In this document: one piece after another, positions 35,944 through 44,246 of the stretch
Layout of the letters: every line of letters starts with the position of its first letter
How positions within the stretch are numbered: position 1 is the first letter of the stretch
Assembly (NCBI RefSeq): GCF_030010375.1
Contig: NZ_JASCRY010000001.1
Coordinates: 434,001 to 498,000 of the forward strand
Source: Flavobacterium yafengii
Lineage (GTDB): Bacteria > Bacteroidota > Bacteroidia > Flavobacteriales > Flavobacteriaceae
Direction of reading: 5' to 3'
DNA length: 64,000 nucleotides
Position numbers and translations under genes: made by a program
The notes under the pieces: generated by a model
Seen by the model: the letters and a program-made list of their open reading frames with translations, nothing else
Databases searched by the model: none
Told to the model about the DNA's origin: nothing

Positions 35944-37199
35944 TATTTTGTAGTCGCTCCTATTTTGAAAACTTTCTCAATCCATTCAATACTTTCATCC
36001 ACCATCGTATCATCATCTTTCAAATGGTTTGCAAAATGCGTCGTTATTTTTTGGATAATTCTGTTGCTGATTATTTCAGCTTGCTCTTCATTGAAATTTG
36101 AAATTTTCTTGCTTTGAAAATCCAATTCAGATGTTTTTATCGCATTCAATTTTGCTTTCAACGCATTGATTGTCGGCGCAAATTTTCTGCCTTTGGTCCA
36201 CGTAATAAATTCTTCTTTGATTTCTTCGATGATAGCTTCAGCAGCAGGAATGTGTTTTTTTCTATTTTCTAAAGTTTCGTCTGTTAGTTGTGACAAATAA
36301 TCCATGTGAATCAGCGTAACGCCTTCAATTTCTTCTACATTTTCATGCACGTTTTTCGGAATCGATAAATCCAAAATCAAGATTGGTTTCTTCAAATTTA
36401 GAATCGCTTTGTCTATCGTTGGATTTTGTGCGCCGGTTGCTACCACAACAACATCTGCTTTTTGTAGTTCCAAATGCAGTTCAGAATAATCTTTTACGAT
36501 TAGGTTCAATTTTCCGGCTAATTTCTCTGCTTTCTCTTTGGTTCTGTTAATTAGGGTAATATGTTCGTTTTTAGTGTGTTTTACTAAATTTTCACACGTA
36601 TTTCTCCCAATTTTCCCAGTACCAAACAAGAGAATATTTTTGTTTCCAATGTCTTGCACATTGTTGATAATATAACGAACTGCGGCAAAAGAAACCGAAG
36701 TGGCGCCAGAACTAATTTCTGTATCTGTTTTTATTTTTTTACTAGCTTGGATAACGGCATTCACTAATCGTTCCATAAAAGCATTGGCTAAGCCCAGCGA
36801 TTTTGACTGTGAAAAGGAATTTCTTATTTGGGCAATAATTTCAAAATCACCAAGAATCTGACTGTCTAAACCAGTTCCTACACGAAACATGTGGCTGATG
36901 GCTTCTTGATTTTTATAGACAAAACCTACCTTTTGAAATGATTCAACAGAGCCTTGACTATTCTCGCAAATTAATTTGATTAATTGAAAGGGATGTTCCG
37001 CGTAACCGTAAATTTCAGTACGGTTGCAGGTAGAAGTGACTATTAAACTCTCTATTCCTTCATTCTTAGCTTGTTCCAGCAAACGCGTTTTTGCAGCAGC
37101 GTCTAAACTAAACTTACCTCTAATCTCAGCATCTGCTTTTTTATAGCTCAATCCAACTGCGTAAAAATAGTGATGCTTTGATGTGTTATTGTTTTCCAT
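35943..37199 (-). CDS. hemA: Glutamyl-tRNA reductase
   Basis: A 418-aa enzyme that reduces glutamyl-tRNA to glutamate semialdehyde, the first committed step of the C5 heme pathway. The catalytic Cys58 lies in STCNRTEIYGYAE. LDSQILGDFEIIAQIRN and the NADPH-binding LLFGTGKIGRNTCENL follow, then a C-terminal dimerisation helix region. The partner aminotransferase HemL is not in this window. The gene heads the minus-strand hem group and diverges from the AraC regulator. Confidence 0.95.
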   Translation of the reverse strand: MENNNTSKHHYFYAVGLSYKKADAEIRGKFSLDAAAKTRLLEQAKNEGIESLIVTSTCNRTEIYGYAEHPFQLIKLICENSQGSVESFQKVGFVYKNQEAISHMFRVGTGLDSQILGDFEIIAQIRNSFSQSKSLGLANAFMERLVNAVIQASKKIKTDTEISSGATSVSFAAVRYIINNVQDIGNKNILLFGTGKIGRNTCENLVKHTKNEHITLINRTKEKAEKLAGKLNLIVKDYSELHLELQKADVVVVATGAQNPTIDKAILNLKKPILILDLSIPKNVHENVEEIEGVTLIHMDYLSQLTDETLENRKKHIPAAEAIIEEIKEEFITWTKGRKFAPTINALKAKLNAIKTSELDFQSKKISNFNEEQAEIISNRIIQKITTHFANHLKDDDTMVDESIEWIEKVFKIGATTK

Positions 37200-37224
37200 A
37201 TTTGCACTTTTCCAGAAAGTGAAA

Positions 37225-37232
37225 CAAAATTA
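37225..37232 (-). promoter_or_regulatory. Candidate -7 box of hemA
   Basis: On the minus strand this reads TAATTTTG, a match to TAnnTTTG, 25 nt before the hemA start codon. No clear TTG lies at the expected distance upstream, so the promoter may need an activator. The divergent AraC-family gene is the obvious candidate. Confidence 0.4.
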
Positions 37233-37305
37233 GAACTATAGTATTTATAAAAGTAACGCTAGAAGTACTTTTTGTATCGCTATGTGATTTTTTAGTTTTA
37301 AATCG

Positions 37306-37334
37306 TTGTTTTATTATAAAAACCCTTATTTTTG
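37306..37334 (+). promoter_or_regulatory. Candidate promoter of the AraC regulator gene
   Basis: TTG at 37306-37308, 18 nt, then TATTTTTG at 37327-37334, a full match. The leader to ATG 37428 would be about 85 nt and contains the inverted repeat at 37361-37385 and the GATAATTATC motif at 37392-37401. Confidence 0.5.
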
Positions 37335-37360
37335 TAGCATAAACGGGTGATTTTAATTGC

Positions 37361-37401
37361 TTTATTTAGAGTGTTTCTAAATAAAACAATCTGATAATTA
37401 T
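37361..37401. promoter_or_regulatory. Candidate operator cluster between hemA and the AraC gene
   Basis: TTTATTTAGA (37361-37370) and TCTAAATAAA (37376-37385) form perfect 10-nt arms around gtgtt. Seven nt later lies the palindrome GATAATTATC (37392-37401), followed by ATTTTTAC; together these match about 12 of 19 positions of the Fur-box consensus. Either could be the target of Fur or of the AraC protein itself. No experimental support can be read here. Confidence 0.4.
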
Positions 37402-37427
37402 CATTTTTACATTAAAAAAACATCGCT

Positions 37428-38303
37428 ATGGGTTCCCAAGAAATTATAAAAATTGAAGATGACTTTATCTTAATTCGCTTTCAGAATGACGGCACCGATG
37501 CCTTTCAAGCCCAACGTGAAGTGAGCAGCGGATTGATTCAGTTTCATTTTGGATTAAAAGGAAACGCAAAATTCATTTTCAACCAAGGAAACTATGCATT
37601 GGAACTGAAAGAGGAAAAATCATTGCTTTTGTACAATCCACAAAAGGAACTGCCTTTGAATCTGGAATTAGCCCCAAATTCCTGGGTAATATCCGTGATT
37701 ATTTCCATCAAAAAATTTCATGCTTTGTTTTCGACAGAGGCGGATTATATTACTTTTTTAAGCGCTGATAATAAGGACAAAAAATATTACAACGAAGGGA
37801 ATATTAGTCCCTCGATGGCAATTGTGTTGTCCCAGCTGTTCCATTACAGCTTGCATCCGTCCATAAAAAACCTGTATTATAAGGGAAAAGGATACGAATT
37901 ATTGAGTTTGTATTTCAACCGAACCGAAGATCCAAATGCAGAACAATGTCCGTTTTTAATTGATGAGGATAATGTAATGAAGATTAGAAAAGCCAAAGAA
38001 ATTATCATTGCCAACATGGCCGAACCGCCTGGATTACAAGAATTAGCAGATGAAATAGGTTTGAATCTAAAGAAACTAAAAATGGGTTTCAAACAAATTT
38101 ATGGCGATACGGTTTACGGATTTCTATTTGACTACAAAATGGATTTTGCCCGAAAATTACTGGACAGCGGCTCTTACAATGTAAACGAAGTAGGATTGAA
38201 AATTGGATACAGCACCGGAAGTCATTTCATAGCTGCGTTCAAAAAGAAATTTGCCACCACGCCAAAGAAATATTTGATGTCGATAAATCCAAATATGCAG
38301 TAA
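37428..38303 (+). CDS. AraC-family transcriptional regulator
   Basis: A 291-aa protein with an N-terminal sensing region (about 1-180, QFHFGLKGNAKFIFNQGNYA) and a C-terminal AraC HTH pair (about 190-288): IANMAEPPGLQELADEIGLN, LKKLKMGFKQIYGDTVYGFL, then VNEVGLKIGYSTGSHFIAAF. The C-terminal half resembles PchR/YbtA-type regulators, which respond to siderophores. Placed between hemA and hemH with divergent promoters, it probably controls heme synthesis in response to iron, heme or an intermediate. The ligand is unknown. Confidence 0.88.
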   Translation: MGSQEIIKIEDDFILIRFQNDGTDAFQAQREVSSGLIQFHFGLKGNAKFIFNQGNYALELKEEKSLLLYNPQKELPLNLELAPNSWVISVIISIKKFHALFSTEADYITFLSADNKDKKYYNEGNISPSMAIVLSQLFHYSLHPSIKNLYYKGKGYELLSLYFNRTEDPNAEQCPFLIDEDNVMKIRKAKEIIIANMAEPPGLQELADEIGLNLKKLKMGFKQIYGDTVYGFLFDYKMDFARKLLDSGSYNVNEVGLKIGYSTGSHFIAAFKKKFATTPKKYLMSINPNMQ

Positions 38304-38374
38304 ACAATTGATTTCTTATATTAAACAATAAATAAAAAATAGTTAATCGCAATTTATAAAAAAGTAAGTTTATT

Positions 38375-38382
38375 TACTTTTG
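38375..38382 (+). promoter_or_regulatory. Candidate -7 box of hemH
   Basis: TACTTTTG matches TAnnTTTG. Its last base is the G of a GTG codon that opens the longest possible frame (38382), so that GTG is not a start. The leader to ATG 38403 would be about 15 nt. Confidence 0.45.
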
Positions 38383-38402
38383 TGCCAACAAAAAAAGACA
38401 AA

Positions 38403-39458
38403 ATGAAAGGTGTATTATTAGTTAATTTAGGTTCTCCGGAAAGTCCAACTCCAAAAGACGTAAAACCATATTTAGATGAATTTTTAATGGACAAATACGT
38501 AATTGATGTTCCGTTTTTGTTGCGAGCATTATTAGTTCGTGGGATAATTTTACAAACAAGACCTAAAAAATCGGCAGCCGCTTACGCAAAAATATGGTGG
38601 GACGAAGGTTCTCCACTTGTCGTTATTTCCAAAAGAATGCACGCCAAAGTAAAGCAATTAGTTGATGTTCCTGTTTCCTTAGCGATGCGTTATGGAAATC
38701 CATCTTTATTGTCCGGTTTACAAGAATTGCATGATAAAGGTGTGAATGAAGTACTGCTTTTTCCGTTGTATCCACAACATGCGATGGCATCTACAACTAC
38801 CATATTAGAACTAGCCGAAGAATTGCGTAAAAAGCACTTTCCGGAAATGAAATTTACTATTGTTCCAGCTTTTTATAACAAACCTGATTACTTACAAAAT
38901 CTGGCTGATTCTATCAAAGGTCATTTAGAAGGTTTTGATTACGATCATTTATTATTCTCCTATCACGGAATTCCAGAGCGTCACATTCGCAAGACAGATA
39001 TCACCAAATCACATTGTAAAATAGACGGTTCTTGTTGCAACACGCCTTCACCGGCACATGAATTTTGCTACCGTCACCAATGTTACGAAACCACAAAACA
39101 AGTGGTAAAATTACTGGGAATCCCAGAAGGAAAATACAGCCAGACATTTCAATCGCGCTTAGCGGGAGACAAATGGTTGACGCCATATACCGATGTTGAA
39201 GTAAACAAAATGCCTGAAAAAGGAATTAAAAAACTTGCCGTTGTAACGCCTGCTTTCGTATCGGATTGTTTGGAGACTTTGGAAGAAATTGCCATGGAAG
39301 CCAATCATGAATTTAAAACTCATGGTGGTGAAGAATTCTTAGCAATTCCGTGTTTAAATGACAGCGATGATTGGTGTAAAACTGTGAGTAACTGGATTTC
39401 AAATTGGTCAAACGTCTCTTCATCCGTTAAAGTTGACTCCGAAAAAATTAACGATTAA
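38403..39458 (+). CDS. hemH: Ferrochelatase
   Basis: ATG 38403 (MKGVLLVNLGSPESPTPKDV) is the usual start, giving 351 aa. LLFSYHGIPERHIRK holds the catalytic His, and SDCLETLEEI the conserved Glu. Between them, SHCKIDGSCCNTP and FCYRHQC supply five cysteines within about 24 residues, an insertion typical of ferrochelatases that may bind a [2Fe-2S] cluster. The enzyme puts Fe(II) into protoporphyrin IX at the inner membrane. Its stop directly abuts the MATE gene. Confidence 0.94.
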   Translation: MKGVLLVNLGSPESPTPKDVKPYLDEFLMDKYVIDVPFLLRALLVRGIILQTRPKKSAAAYAKIWWDEGSPLVVISKRMHAKVKQLVDVPVSLAMRYGNPSLLSGLQELHDKGVNEVLLFPLYPQHAMASTTTILELAEELRKKHFPEMKFTIVPAFYNKPDYLQNLADSIKGHLEGFDYDHLLFSYHGIPERHIRKTDITKSHCKIDGSCCNTPSPAHEFCYRHQCYETTKQVVKLLGIPEGKYSQTFQSRLAGDKWLTPYTDVEVNKMPEKGIKKLAVVTPAFVSDCLETLEEIAMEANHEFKTHGGEEFLAIPCLNDSDDWCKTVSNWISNWSNVSSSVKVDSEKIND

Positions 39459-40814
39459 ATGGCTGTTACCGCCGATGAGTTAGGAACTCAGGACATCAAA
39501 AAACTCTTGATAAAACAAGCAGTTCCGTCTTCTATTGGGATTTTATTCATGTCGGTTAATATTTTAATTGACACTATATTTGTTGGTCAATGGATTGGTT
39601 CTTTGGCCATTGCGGCGGTAACCGTAGTTTTGCCTATCACCTTTTTGATTTCTTCTTTAGGAATGGCAATTGGTGTGGGCGGAGGTTCTGTACTTTCCAG
39701 AGCATTGGGAGCGAATCATAAAGAAAAAGCATTGCATACTTTTGGCAATCAAATCATGATGACTTTTTTATTGGCATCTGTTTTTGTGCTATTTGGTCTT
39801 TTTTTCAGCGACGAAATGCTGCTGCTTTTTGGTGCGAAAGGAGCCATAATGGAGCCCGCAAAAGAATTTTTTATTCCTATAATTATAAGCGTTCCGTTCT
39901 TGGCACTTTGCATGATGGGAAACAACGTGATTCGTGCAGAAGGCAAAGCCAAATTTGCAATGGTCGCTATGATTATCCCGGCTTTTATAAATATTTTATT
40001 AGATATTATTTTTATAAAATACTTGAATTTAGGAATGTTTGGCGCTGCTTTGGCGACAGCCATATCCTATTTTACCTGCTTCTTATTTGTGTTTTGGTTT
40101 TTTTATTTTAAAAGTGAACTACAACTAAAAGCCAGGCATTTCAAATTCAACATTCCTATTGTAAAGGAAATAACAGAATTGAGTTTTGTAACCTTTTCGA
40201 GACAAGGAGTCGTGAGTATTTTAGCAATAATCCTGAATCATACTTTATACACCTATGGTGGTGAACATTCCGTTGCTATTTATGGAATTATAAGCCGAAT
40301 GTTGATGTTTGCCTTGTTTCCAATTCTGGGAATTACGCAAGGATTTCTGCCAATTGCTGGTTATAATTACGGAGCAGGAAATTATGAAAGAGTCCAAGAA
40401 AGTGTACTGCTTTCTATAAAATACGCCGCCTTTTTAGCCACCGTTATTTTTGTGGTTATTCTAATTTTTGCCAAACCTATAGTCGCTATTTTTACTACAG
40501 ATTCACTCGTGATTGACCAAACTCCGGAAGCCTTACGCTGGGTTTTTGCAGCTTCGCCAATTATTGCTGTTCAACTAATTGGTGCGGCTTATTTTCAAGC
40601 GGCGGGAAAGGCAAAAAAAGCATTGCTTTTGACCTTAAGCAAACAAGGTTTTTTCCTGATTCCGTTAGTGCTGATTCTACCAAATTTTTTAGGTATTTTT
40701 GGAGTGTGGATTGCATTCCCAATTGCTGATATTTTATCAACATTATTGACTGGCTATTTTCTAAAAAAAGAAATGAACACAAAACTGATTCAAACTAACG
40801 ATGGAATACTATAA
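39459..40814 (+). CDS. MATE-family efflux transporter
   Basis: A 451-aa inner-membrane transporter with about 12 helices in two MatE repeats. LLIKQAVPSSIGILFMSVNI starts repeat one and GVGGGSVLSRALGA lies in it; repeat two begins near ELSFVTFSRQGVVSIL, with GITQGFLPIAGYNYGAGNYE. The family exports drugs or metabolites by Na+ or H+ antiport. Its start follows the hemH stop with no gap and its end overlaps the HemJ-like gene by 14 nt. Export of a porphyrin or another heme-related compound is a possibility suggested only by position. Confidence 0.88.
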   Translation: MAVTADELGTQDIKKLLIKQAVPSSIGILFMSVNILIDTIFVGQWIGSLAIAAVTVVLPITFLISSLGMAIGVGGGSVLSRALGANHKEKALHTFGNQIMMTFLLASVFVLFGLFFSDEMLLLFGAKGAIMEPAKEFFIPIIISVPFLALCMMGNNVIRAEGKAKFAMVAMIIPAFINILLDIIFIKYLNLGMFGAALATAISYFTCFLFVFWFFYFKSELQLKARHFKFNIPIVKEITELSFVTFSRQGVVSILAIILNHTLYTYGGEHSVAIYGIISRMLMFALFPILGITQGFLPIAGYNYGAGNYERVQESVLLSIKYAAFLATVIFVVILIFAKPIVAIFTTDSLVIDQTPEALRWVFAASPIIAVQLIGAAYFQAAGKAKKALLLTLSKQGFFLIPLVLILPNFLGIFGVWIAFPIADILSTLLTGYFLKKEMNTKLIQTNDGIL

Positions 40815-41355
40815 TTACCTTAAATCCTTACACCTCATCTTTGTAATCACATGGTTTGCAGGATTATTTTACATTGTTCGTTTATTTGTTTACCAAATTG
40901 AAGCGGCACAAAAACCTTCGCCAGAGAAAGAAATATTGCAAAAACAATACAAAATAATGACCTATCGCTTGTGGTACATTATCACTTGGCCATCAGCAGT
41001 TTTAGCCAGCATATTTGCTTTTTGGATGCTGTTTTTTACTGATTTAGGACGTTCTTGGTTACAAATGCCTTGGATGCACGTAAAACTTGGCTTCGTATTT
41101 GTGTTGTATTTATACCATGGAAAATGCCATCAAATATTCAAGCAATTGCAAAATGATGAAGTGAAATATTCCACAAATTTCATGCGTTTGTGGAACGAAG
41201 GCGCAACGATTATCCTTTTTGCAGTGGTTTTTTTAGTAATTTTAAAAAATGCGGTCAATTGGATTTATGGTGTAATTGGAATCTTTCTCTTTTCCATTTT
41301 AATTATGCTTGGATTTAAATTTTATAAAAAAATAAGAGAAAGAAATCAATCTTAA
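40801..41355 (+). CDS. hemJ: HemJ-like protoporphyrinogen IX oxidase (CopD/UPF0093 family)
   Basis: A 184-aa inner-membrane protein with four or five helices. His11 in SLHLIFVITWFAGLFY and His93/Lys95 in WMHVKLGFV match the conserved His and Lys residues of HemJ, which oxidises protoporphyrinogen IX to protoporphyrin IX. Its location next to hemH, and the lack of hemG or hemY in the window, supports this over a copper-resistance role (CopD). Translationally coupled to the MATE gene. Confidence 0.85.
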   Translation: MEYYNYLKSLHLIFVITWFAGLFYIVRLFVYQIEAAQKPSPEKEILQKQYKIMTYRLWYIITWPSAVLASIFAFWMLFFTDLGRSWLQMPWMHVKLGFVFVLYLYHGKCHQIFKQLQNDEVKYSTNFMRLWNEGATIILFAVVFLVILKNAVNWIYGVIGIFLFSILIMLGFKFYKKIRERNQS

Positions 41356-41356
41356 T

Positions 41357-42829
41357 ATGTTTAAAAGCTTCAAAATATCAATGCTATCATTACGAATCAG
41401 GATTTTCCTTTCGATGATTGTATTGATAGTAATGGCTTCGGTTTTATTGGCTTCTATTTCTATTATTCAGTTTAAAAACGAAGCCAAAGAATACCACCAA
41501 GAACGATTGGAACGCAATGAGAATGCCGTAAAAGAGCACATCAACTATGTGCTTTCTACAACAACTTACCCATTGAATTCCAATAATTTAGATTTAATTT
41601 TTAAAGATAAAATTCACGAATTAGCCCACATTCATAACATCGAGATTAACATTTATAGCCTTGACGGAAAACTGCTAAAATCCTCCAAAGAATCGTTTTC
41701 TGTCGATAAAGTGGCTCCACCAATTCCTAAATATATTTTAAAACTAGTTCGCTCTTCGATTGAAAAAAGATACGTGGACATTAAAACTATTGATGGCAAA
41801 AAGAACCGTTCTGCTTTCAGCCAAATTAAAGACGACAAATTTAAACCATTAGGAATCTTAAACCTGCCTTACGTAGAAGACGACGGCTATTATGAAAACG
41901 AGCTAAAAAGCTTTCTAATTCGACTGGGACAAGTGTATTCCTTTATGCTTATCGTTGCCTTTGCATTGGCCTATTTCCTTTCTTCATACATCACAAAATC
42001 GTTAAAGACAATCTCAGATAAATTAAGCGAAACGAGTTTGAATCAAAAAAATGAGAAAATTGTTCTGGAAGCTAATAGTAAGGAAATTAACTTACTGATA
42101 AAAGCATACAACGGGATGGTAGATGAGTTAGAGAAAAGTGCCATTAAACTAGCACAAAGCGAACGAGAAGAAGCTTGGCGTGAAATGGCGAAACAAGTGG
42201 CGCATGAAATCAAAAATCCGCTTACGCCAATGCGATTAACAGTGCAGAGTTTTCAGCGGAAATTTGACCCGACTGATCCGAATGTAAAGCAGAAAATGAA
42301 CGACTACTCCGAAACTTTAATTCAACAAATTGATACGATGAGTGCGGTGGCTTCGGCCTTTTCAAATTTTGCATCGATGCCGGCACAGCAAAATGAAACC
42401 TTGAATGTGGTAGAAGTAGTAGAACTTGCCATGGATATTTTCAACGAAGAATATATTGAATTTCACCGTGATTCTCCCGAAATTATTTCGAAAATTGACC
42501 GAACTCAACTCATTCGAATTATCACGAATTTAGCAAAAAATGCCATTCAGTCCATTCCGGAACAGCAGGAAAACAAGTCTATTATTGTATCGGTAAAAAA
42601 AGAATTAAACAACGTTTTAATTACTGTTGCCGATAACGGAATTGGCATTCAGCCCAAAGACATCGACCGTATATTCGAACCAAAATTCACCACTAAAAGC
42701 AGTGGAATGGGTCTTGGTCTTGGTATTATAAAAAACATTATTGAAAATTACAAAGGAACAATTACCTTTGAAACTGAATTTGGAAAAGGAACGACTTTCA
42801 CTGTTTCACTTCCAATAATTAACTCTTAA
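41357..42829 (+). CDS. Sensor histidine kinase, NtrY-like
   Basis: A 490-aa membrane kinase. Helix 1 is at about 14-37, a periplasmic sensor region at about 38-187, and helix 2 at about 190-210. A HAMP-like linker follows, then HisKA with His283 in AHEIKNPLTPMRLTVQSF. The HATPase domain has NLAKNAIQSIPEQQ, TVADNGIGIQPKDID and GMGLGLGIIKN. No receiver gene is adjacent, so the partner is encoded elsewhere. It starts 1 nt after the HemJ stop and thus belongs to the same transcript as hemH, which may link its signal to membrane redox state (inference). Confidence 0.9.
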   Translation: MFKSFKISMLSLRIRIFLSMIVLIVMASVLLASISIIQFKNEAKEYHQERLERNENAVKEHINYVLSTTTYPLNSNNLDLIFKDKIHELAHIHNIEINIYSLDGKLLKSSKESFSVDKVAPPIPKYILKLVRSSIEKRYVDIKTIDGKKNRSAFSQIKDDKFKPLGILNLPYVEDDGYYENELKSFLIRLGQVYSFMLIVAFALAYFLSSYITKSLKTISDKLSETSLNQKNEKIVLEANSKEINLLIKAYNGMVDELEKSAIKLAQSEREEAWREMAKQVAHEIKNPLTPMRLTVQSFQRKFDPTDPNVKQKMNDYSETLIQQIDTMSAVASAFSNFASMPAQQNETLNVVEVVELAMDIFNEEYIEFHRDSPEIISKIDRTQLIRIITNLAKNAIQSIPEQQENKSIIVSVKKELNNVLITVADNGIGIQPKDIDRIFEPKFTTKSSGMGLGLGIIKNIIENYKGTITFETEFGKGTTFTVSLPIINS

Positions 42830-42839
42830 AATTACAATT

Positions 42840-43622
42840 ATGAATTACGAAAATATTTTAATTGCAACTGAAAATAACATCGCAACGATTACCATTAATC
42901 GTCCTACAAAACTAAACGCTTTGAATGTTGCCACTATTTCTGATTTGAACAAAGCCTTTAAAACATTAGGGAAAAATGATGAAATTCGTGTTATTATTCT
43001 AACTGGAAGCGGTGAAAAAGCTTTTGTAGCCGGTGCTGATATTTCAGAATTTGCTAATTTCTCGATTGAAGAAGGAACACAATTAGCAGCAGAAGGACAA
43101 GAAAAATTATTTGATTTCATAGAAAATTTAAAAACTCCGGTAATTGCAGCCGTAAATGGTTTTGCATTGGGTGGCGGATTAGAATTAGCGATGGCGTGTC
43201 ATTTCAGAGTCGCTTCAGAAAATGCAAAAATGGGATTGCCTGAAGTTTCGCTGGGCGTAATTCCGGGTTATGGAGGCACACAACGTTTGCCACAATTAAT
43301 AGGAAAAGGACGTGCGATGGAAATGATTATGACCGCAGGAATGGTAACAGCACAAGACGCTTACAGAACTGGATTGGTAAATCACGTAGTCCCAGAAGCA
43401 GAACTTTTAGATTATTGTGTGAGTGTGGCCAATAAAATAATAAAGAATTCTCCGTATGCCATTGGCAAAGCCATAAAAGCAGTCAATGCTAATTTTAAAG
43501 AAGGAAAAAATGGGTATGAAGCCGAAATAAAAGCCTTTGGAAAATGCTTTGGAACCAAAGATTTTAAAGAAGGAACAACGGCTTTCTTAGAGAAAAGAAA
43601 AGCAGTGTTTACTGGAAAATAA
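42840..43622 (+). CDS. Enoyl-CoA hydratase/isomerase family protein
   Basis: A 260-aa crotonase. TRPTKLNALN-like opening, then AFVAGADISEFANFS, the oxyanion region IAAVNGFALGGGLELAMACH, and EVSLGVIPGYGGTQRLPQLI with the catalytic Glu. The double-Glu arrangement (LELAMACH and LPEVSLG) is that of hydratases acting on short-chain enoyl-CoA in beta-oxidation or butyrate metabolism. It lies 10 nt after the kinase gene and before a terminator. Confidence 0.9.
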   Translation: MNYENILIATENNIATITINRPTKLNALNVATISDLNKAFKTLGKNDEIRVIILTGSGEKAFVAGADISEFANFSIEEGTQLAAEGQEKLFDFIENLKTPVIAAVNGFALGGGLELAMACHFRVASENAKMGLPEVSLGVIPGYGGTQRLPQLIGKGRAMEMIMTAGMVTAQDAYRTGLVNHVVPEAELLDYCVSVANKIIKNSPYAIGKAIKAVNANFKEGKNGYEAEIKAFGKCFGTKDFKEGTTAFLEKRKAVFTGK

Positions 43623-43628
43623 TAACAA

Positions 43629-43655
43629 AAGAGAGCCACAATGGTTCTCTTTTTA
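43629..43655 (+). terminator. Rho-independent terminator
   Basis: GAGAGCCA pairs with TGGTTCTC (one G-T pair) around CAA, followed by TTTTT. It ends the hemH-MATE-hemJ-kinase-crotonase transcription unit. Confidence 0.8.
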
Positions 43656-43771
43656 GTTTATAAGTGATTCTCCTTTAAAATAATCTTTCCTCAAAAACGG
43701 ATTGTTTGATTTACAACACTTAATTTTACAGACCCGTTTCGGAATATAACACATCATCTAAAATTAAACCT

Positions 43772-44173
43772 ATGTCCTTCCAACCTGTATTTACACTTTT
43801 CTGGGAAAATGTAAAAGAAAGTATCCAAAATGGAACTTACGCCAAATTAACACTTGCAAAAACCATTGGTGATACGGAACTGAAAAATATTTATGTGCGT
43901 CCCGTTTTATTGGAAAATGACGTGTTTAGTCTTTCGGTTACAGCGCGCTACAAAACCGAAGAAGTAGAAAGTTTCCATACGCTTGACGAAGCTTTTATTA
44001 TATTGGCTCCGTATATGAATAATCCATTTTTAACCGCTTTACTGTTTACAACAGAGAATGACATCACCTTTAAACTCAATAAAAAAAGAGTGGGAAGCAT
44101 TATTGAGCAAGCGCCAACTTTTAAAAACGCTTCGGATGTGATTCTGGAAATGAAAGCGAAAGGGATTATATAA
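43772..44173 (+). CDS. Conserved hypothetical protein, function unknown
   Basis: A 133-aa cytosolic protein without signal peptide or membrane segment. PVFTLFWENVKESIQNGTYA and KLTLAKTIGDTELKNIYVRP are at the N-terminus, LLFTTENDITFKLNKKRVGS in the second half, and the end is VILEMKAKGII. The alternation of beta strands and the basic residues (KLNKKR) are compatible with a small nucleic-acid or protein binder, but I do not recognise a family. It is a complete single-gene unit, convergent with the HD gene across a palindromic repeat. Confidence 0.65.
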   Translation: MSFQPVFTLFWENVKESIQNGTYAKLTLAKTIGDTELKNIYVRPVLLENDVFSLSVTARYKTEEVESFHTLDEAFIILAPYMNNPFLTALLFTTENDITFKLNKKRVGSIIEQAPTFKNASDVILEMKAKGII

Positions 44174-44181
44174 ATAATCAT

Positions 44182-44235
44182 GTAGAGAGGCACTGCAGTG
44201 CCTCTCTACCGTGCCTCTCTACCGTGCCTCTCTAC
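44182..44235. repeat. 28-bp perfect palindrome followed by two extra half-units
   Basis: 44182-44209 is a perfect palindrome, each arm GTAGAGAGGCACTG. Its right arm is then partly repeated twice as the 13-mer CGTGCCTCTCTAC (44210-44222 and 44223-44235), so that one left arm faces three right arms. It sits between convergent genes. A GTG-initiated frame across it (44198-44386) is an artefact. Confidence 0.88.
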
Positions 44236-44246
44236 AACAAAAAAAC

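Noticed and set aside
38382..38402. Start of hemH seven codons upstream at GTG
   Set aside because: The GTG overlaps a TACTTTTG -7 box; ATG 38403 gives the canonical ferrochelatase N-terminus.
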